Shown here one piece after another: positions 59,215-64,000 of a stretch of 64,000 nt of DNA. Under the pieces are notes generated by a model that saw only the letters and a list, made by a program, of their open reading frames with translations, did no database searches and was not told the DNA's origin. The DNA lies in contig JADWOT020000001.1 of assembly GCA_036345935.2 (NCBI GenBank), positions 930,001 through 994,000 on the forward strand. The letters run 5' to 3'. Position 1 is the first letter of the stretch. The number at the start of each line of letters is the position of its first letter. The translations under genes and the position numbers were made by a program. The stretch is from Taenia hydatigena. Taxonomy: Eukaryota > Platyhelminthes > Cestoda > Cyclophyllidea > Taeniidae.

Positions 59215-59252
59215 TCAACCGCTTTTCATCAATGGCGGCGGAATAGGTCCAA
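59215..59252 (-). CDS. Gene D terminal exon, proline-rich
   Basis: 38 nt, the same length as gene A's, acceptor ATTTGCAG, phase 1, ends TGA. Encodes GPIPPPLMKSG. Confidence 0.75.
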
Positions 59253-62200
59253 CTGCAAATGAAACAAAAACGCATCACTTGATATGCCTCCGAAATAATT
59301 CCGCCCACTGTGTATCTGAAAACCATGACTTGCAACAAGCACGATCGGTGATAACAAAAGCAACACTTCACCCTCGCTACGCGACAGACGACTCAACCAA
59401 TGCGGCAATGCCAGTTCTGTAAAACCAAACATTTGTTTGCTACGATAAACACTAAAAGGCAATCTTTTCATGCGTGGAGACTTCAATGAGGGCAACCAGT
59501 GGGCCTTGTGCCGACAGCCGTATTGCCCACACAAAAACGATTTAGCACCTTAGAGACGTAAAACTTGAACGCGGCATATCATGTCTGCCTTCACGGAGGG
59601 CGTACACACCACGGACAATTCCATTCAAGCCAAGTTACTGCTCACAATTCACAAAATACAAGCAGCGTGACGGCTGATGGGAGTGGTTTGCGTGCATGCG
59701 ATATTAAAATGTGTCACATGGAAAGCAGCAGTCCTTACCACTTCTTGCCGGCAGCGCACCAGACGTGGAAGAGTTCGCATATTCACCACCTTAATACAAC
59801 CGAAAATATTTTGGAGGGAGTGAGGGTTGGCGAAAGGGAAAGAGACAGCGCCTCACAAGCCGCTGAATTTACCTTGAGTTAAACCACTTGGCTGCTCAAT
59901 CGCCACCGGCACAGCATTGGGGACTGTATTTTCTAAAGAGAAGGCATAAAGTGAAATCAGAATTACATCTGCCTAAAGCAGGCTTTTTACTCGCGTGTTC
60001 CTCGAGAATGCCATCATGAATCAGAAGCGACGCCACATTTGGACAGTCCATGAGTCCGCATTACAATGTTGTTGAAGCGTTTGAGTGAGGATGTATGGGT
60101 TGAGGAAGGCGCTGAAGTGAACCCGACCAGTTGGTGAAACAACATTGCAACGAAACGAATGGGAAGGAAGAAGTGGACGCATAATAAGTACTGTGTGCAC
60201 ATAAGTTAATTGGTTCTCCTTACAGACACGTCTTCTTGTAAACATCACTTGAACAGTAGTAATTCAGCAGCTCGATTCCCTCACTGCATTTCAAAGGCTA
60301 ACGACTCTATGCAGCAGTCGACTTAACCAATGCCATCCTATTAGGACAGCAGAATCAAACATCAATTCGCTACCATAAACATTTAAGGACAATCATTCCA
60401 TACGTAGGGACATGGACGAGGGCAGACAGTAGACGCGTATGACGGTGCACATGATGGAGAGAAGGAAAAAGCCCAAACATCCAGCACACGTTAAATGTAA
60501 ATTTGATTGTAGGCACTGCATAGTCGCCTTGTGTCAACAGTCGTTTCGCCCACACATCAACGCCTCAACACTTGGCAGACAGAATACATGAACGCGACTT
60601 ATCACGCCTGCCTTCACGGGAGCGTGGGCACCGCTGACGACTCCGTTCAAGCCAAGTCACCACTGACATTTCGCGAAACGGAAGCAGCATGGCAGCTGAT
60701 GGCAATAAATTACATTCATGCAATATCAAAATGTGTCACATGGAAAGCAGCAGTCCTTACCACTTCTTGCCGGCAGGGCACCAGACGTGGGAGGGTTCGA
60801 ATATTCATCACCTTAAAACAACAGAAAATATTTTGGAGGGAGTGAGGGTTGGCGAGAGGGAAAGAGACAGAGCCTCACAAGTCGCTGAATTTACCTTGAG
60901 TTAAACCACCTGGCTGCTCAATTGCCACCAACACAGCATTGGGGACTGTATTTTCTAAAGTGAGGATATAAAGTGAAGTCATAGCCGATGGCGCTTTGAA
61001 ACCATTAAAAATCAGTGCCTAGCATTCTCATAGTTAGAGTCTCATCCCGGAAGACTGCCAGTCAAATGGGTGCAGTCGATGTGGACTTACTTTCCTCTGC
61101 AGCTACCTGAACACCTTCCGCGGTATTCTGATACACGTCAGCTGTAGAAAAGAAGTGTGTTCAATGTCCAACAAAGATGTATTTACTACAACTAACTGAT
61201 TCTTCTCCATGACACATGACACTTGACAAACTGGTCACTTTTGTCAAGATCAAGCCATCAAGACCTAGTCTACCACTCTCAGCTTCCATGTAGCTGAAAT
61301 ACGTAAGGGATACTGTAAACATTTTTGATGAAAAAGCAATTCAGACATTGGCTTACGGTTCACTGCATTCAACTGATGATGCTCCACAGCATTCTGATAC
61401 GCGGCAGCTGTAGAAAAGAAGTGTGTTCAATGTCCAACAAAGATGTATTTACTACAACTAACTGATTCTTCTCCATGACACATGACACTCGGCAAACTGG
61501 TCACTTTTGTCAAGATCAAGGTATCAAGACCTAGTCTACCACTCTCAGCTTCCATGTAGCTGAAATACGTAAGGGATACTGTAAACATTTTTGATGAAAA
61601 AGCAATTCAGGCATTGGCTTACAGTTCACTGCATTCAACTGATGATGCTCTACAGCATTCTGATACGCCGTAGCTGTGTAAGAGAAACAAAGTCGTCGTT
61701 AGTTGGTTTGGCTATTCCATTCGCATGAATTCCAGGAGGTAACAAAGAGGTCGCTTTCGACAACACCTGTGTTCGTGGGTTCTAATCCACTGCATTCCAA
61801 CTGTTTGACGATTTTAAGCAGGTGAGAGGATCGTCGAATCTTTGCTTACGTGCTACCGCTGGTGGTGGGACCGTTTTCATGCCAGGATTCTCTTTGACAA
61901 GACAAAAGGCAATGAAGTTGTAGAGAAATTGCAATTGTGACTAGAAGGAACAGCAAGGGAAATAAGGTGAGAGAGTGAAAGCATAGTTGCAAAAGCACAG
62001 AAAATGGAGGGAAATAACCCACCGGAACCTGCACCAAACTGTTACGCCACTTCCGCATCGCTAAAACTGTGCCAATGATGTCCACTTTCTGCGGATTCTT
62101 TCGCAGACGGTCAAGGAGAAAGCGAGCTGTCATAAGCGTGCCCGTTCGACCCACGCCAGCGCTAAAATTAGATGCAGATACAATTCCAGCCTCCGGGGTG

Positions 62201-62702
62201 CTTCCCACACGTTTTGGCAAGTGTTAAGATTAGCCTTAGAGTGCAGAGGGCATTCGACGCAGGATATAAATGTCAAACATCCTGTAAGGCAAACATTTGT
62301 CTCACCTGCAGTGCACAACTGTTGGGCCGTACTCAGCTCCTACGCAATGCGTTGCCAAGTAGCTGTTTTGCATATCGATAAGGTTGTAGAAAGACTCCAT
62401 ATTCGGAACATCGTTGCAGTCCCAACCCAAGAAGTGGAACTGAGTGACGGTCCACGGCTAAAGGATGGCATCAGAAGAGCTTGAATAATCAAACACCACG
62501 ACACTCAGCCTGCTGTTTGAGAAGACTACCACCTACCGATGCTTCGCTCGATGGATGGATTTTCAACTGACGACGTATGACGTCACCGAAGGACTCCTCA
62601 CTCTCCTTCGTCACTACGACACTGCAGTTCTCTGATGTAAACGTCTGTGTAAAACCATTGGGCCAGTACTGCGCACACTTGTTTTTGCTACCTTCAATGC
62701 AC
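59215..62702 (-). CDS. Gene D: R3-type receptor tyrosine phosphatase, 5' partial, 12 visible exons
   Basis: Exons right to left: 62537-62702, 62306-62457, 62023-62161, 61850-61940 (PTP); 61623-61673, 61357-61407, 61091-61141, 60895-60954, 60761-60811, 59873-59932, 59739-59789 (tail); 59215-59252 (end, TGA). Phases agree over about 319 codons. The P-loop HCSAGVGRTG is intact, but the WPD loop reads GWDCNDVP, so the usual acid position is Cys. Exon spacing follows gene B at a near-constant offset of 43.58 kb, a direct duplicate. The preceding exon, judged from A and B introns of about 1.48-1.50 kb, should fall just beyond the window end. Confidence 0.85.
59739..60954 (-). CDS. Gene D tail: duplicated 60-nt plus 51-nt exon pair
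   Basis: Pair 1: 60895-60954 (NTVPNAVLVA) and 60761-60811 (GDEYSNPPTSGAL). Pair 2: 59873-59932 (NTVPNAVPVA) and 59739-59789 (GGEYANSSTSGAL). Both exons are offset by exactly 1,022 nt, so the pair was copied as a block. The 51-nt exons hold a Y-x-N; the 60-nt exons have PNAV where the first class has YQNAV and lack the tyrosine. Confidence 0.8.
61091..61673 (-). CDS. Gene D tail: three 51-nt YQN mini-exons
   Basis: 61623-61673 (TAYQNAVEHH), 61357-61407 (AAYQNAVEHH) and 61091-61141 (ADVYQNTAEG), all phase 1-1. The first two starts are 266 nt apart, as are the last two. The introns between them are almost identical, a recent tandem duplication. Confidence 0.84.
61141..61646. repeat. 266-bp tandem duplication in gene D tail
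   Basis: About 240 nt from 61141 recurs from 61407 with few differences, followed in both cases by the same mini-exon sequence. Confidence 0.9.
61850..61940 (-). CDS. Gene D exon: end of PTP domain
   Basis: 91 nt, phase 0 to 1. SQLQFLYNFIAFCLVKEN, then a TVPPPAVA linker, donor GTAAGC. Confidence 0.84.
62023..62161 (-). CDS. Gene D exon: intact P-loop
   Basis: 139 nt. Completes HCSAGVGRTG, then FLLDRLRKNPQKVDIIGTVL. Donor GTGGGT. Confidence 0.87.
62306..62457 (-). CDS. Gene D exon: altered WPD loop
   Basis: 152 nt. Reads WTVTQFHFLGWDCNDVPN: aligned with the WPD loop, Pro is Asp and Asp is Cys. It ends GPTVVHC plus AG, donor GTGAG. Confidence 0.86.
62537..62702 (-). CDS. Gene D exon: PTP core, YWP segment
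   Basis: 166 nt as in gene B, phase 2 to 0, acceptor TTTTACAG and donor GTAGGT. Contains KNKCAQYWPNG. Confidence 0.86.
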
Positions 62703-64000
62703 CTGTAAAAGGCAATTGCAAGAAAATTTCGATGCTGCCTAATCAGGTACATGTCTGGCTACAAATGGAACGTAACACGAATTGGAGGATGTCCTGCACG
62801 TAAGGCGATAAGGAAACTTGGATGAGGCAGGCAATGGACAGGCAGGGCCATAAGTCACGACGAAATCAAACATAGGCGCCAAACCACATGCGTGATGCAC
62901 ATGACTTACCATCGTTTGAGGAGTAGTGTGACCAGATTCTGTAAGGTGTGTAAGACTTTGGGAAATCGCTGAGTCTCGTGGCAATGAGGAAATGACAAAT
63001 GATTAGAAGTGGTGACGTGTGGTTCAGGCTCTTCCTATATTTCGCTTATGCTCACAAATGCTCCAACTACAATGAAATTGCAGTTAAGGTTTTAAATGCT
63101 TAAAATTGCTTTGCAGTGTGTACCTCATCTACCTTCATGCTTTGTACTGTGTTAACAGACACGAGCGGCAAACACTCATTCGTGGATGGTTGGACGCGAA
63201 ATCTGTGGTAGGCTGACTAGATTCTCCTGCCTTCCTCCAAACGCTTAACCGTCAAACTGATGCATTGGCAAATTTGACCAAAAATGCTCTAAAACCTCAA
63301 GAACGGTCGAATAAAGGGGGATCAAACGACAAAGTTTAGTCTGGGACCAAACCGATCGACGAAAAATGCGCTTTAGAGTACTTTTTAATGAAGATTTTAT
63401 AGGTGAGATATATAGGTGAGAAAAGTGTCCGCCTAATCAAAATAAACGGCTACTTTCATTCCTTGCTTTGACTTGACCGTCGATTCTGCTCCCCCATTAA
63501 CAGCATCACGGAATGCCTAGATGTGCAAGGGTTTGGGGAATGAACAGAGTCACTAAAGCATCGTCAGCGACTCCAGTTCTGTCGACTCTATCATGACTAT
63601 CGGTGCCGCTACTTATAATGCTGCCGGTGCTGCATTAAAGGCTGCGATAATTCGTGTTGACGATGCTGCAGTTATGAGGCAGGTGACAAGGACCACTGCC
63701 AAAACCATGCGTCCGCATAATCGTAGACAGAGTGGAGGTTGTGGTGTGAGAGTGAGCAAGGTGAAGAAATGAATTTGTGGGTAAGAGGCGTTACCGGTTA
63801 TGGTTTGAAGTCGACCTCATTTAAGCACTGTTATTTTGCAGGACATTTCTGAACAAAGATTACAAGGGAAGGGTATCGGCGTCGACATAATGCAGACTAC
63901 TCAGCCTCTATCCATTGGTAAATGGTGCCTCCCTCCACTCTCATTCACACTACATGCCTAAGCATGCTACAGTCACAATGAAATAGGACAAAGTAAGTGG
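62703..64000. other. Gene D intron, runs off the window
   Basis: No exon found. In A and B the intron before the YWP exon is about 1.5 kb, which fits this whole stretch being intron. Confidence 0.6.

Overview
This is a piece of animal nuclear genome: short exons with GT-AG introns, receptor tyrosine-phosphatase genes and LTR retrotransposons. I infer a flatworm, most likely a tapeworm, from gene style and from TRIM-type elements like those reported in tapeworms; species cannot be read from the sequence. No bacterial gene organisation is present.

The core is a cluster of four related receptor protein tyrosine phosphatase (RPTP) loci of the R3 plan: fibronectin type III (FN3) ectodomain, one membrane helix, one PTP domain and a tyrosine-rich tail. 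Gene A (+, 180-8063, 5' end outside the window) and gene B (-, 27202 to about 16472) converge and form an inverted duplication. Paired exon boundaries sum to exactly 24,090 across three FN3 exons and the membrane exon. Locus C (-, about 49828 to 45399) keeps two FN3 exons and a membrane exon but has stops, a broken splice donor and no PTP exons. Gene D (-, 62702 to 59215, 5' end outside the window) shows the end of the PTP domain and the whole tail. Exon lengths and phases agree throughout, so A, B and D read open over every exon I could place.

The most novel feature is the tail. After the PTP domain come tandemly duplicated mini-exons, mostly 51 nt and all phase 1-1, each carrying one tyrosine, usually in a Y-x-N context (YQN, YEN, YSN, YAN). 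Y-x-N is the Grb2 SH2-binding consensus. In A and D the tail ends in a 38-nt proline-rich exon. The catalytic centres also diverge. B has a normal P-loop. A has an Asp in the P-loop like the pseudophosphatase IA-2. D has a normal P-loop but a WPD loop reading WDC. Together the loci look like a family diversifying into enzyme, probable pseudo-enzyme and receptor stub, with expandable docking tails.

Mobile elements fill the gaps. Three full TRIM-like elements (14552-15443, 31168-32022, 44314-45187) have about 185-bp LTRs; two keep perfect 5-bp target duplications. There are also two solo LTRs and a Ty3/gypsy element (34876-39238, target duplication GCACC) inserted 2 bp beyond one solo LTR. The gypsy element has several frame breaks and active-site changes, and it shares LTR start, primer-site and polypurine sequence with the TRIMs. 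An older gypsy relic lies at 39.9-41.8 kb. Weaker relics are a possible GIY-YIG (Penelope-like) end at 54.1-54.4 kb, a decayed FN3 exon at 56.4-56.7 kb and a possible C-type-lectin-like fragment at 57.4-58.0 kb. Long stretches at 8.1-14.5, 27.2-31.2, 32.0-34.1 and 49.8-54.1 kb hold no gene I can support.
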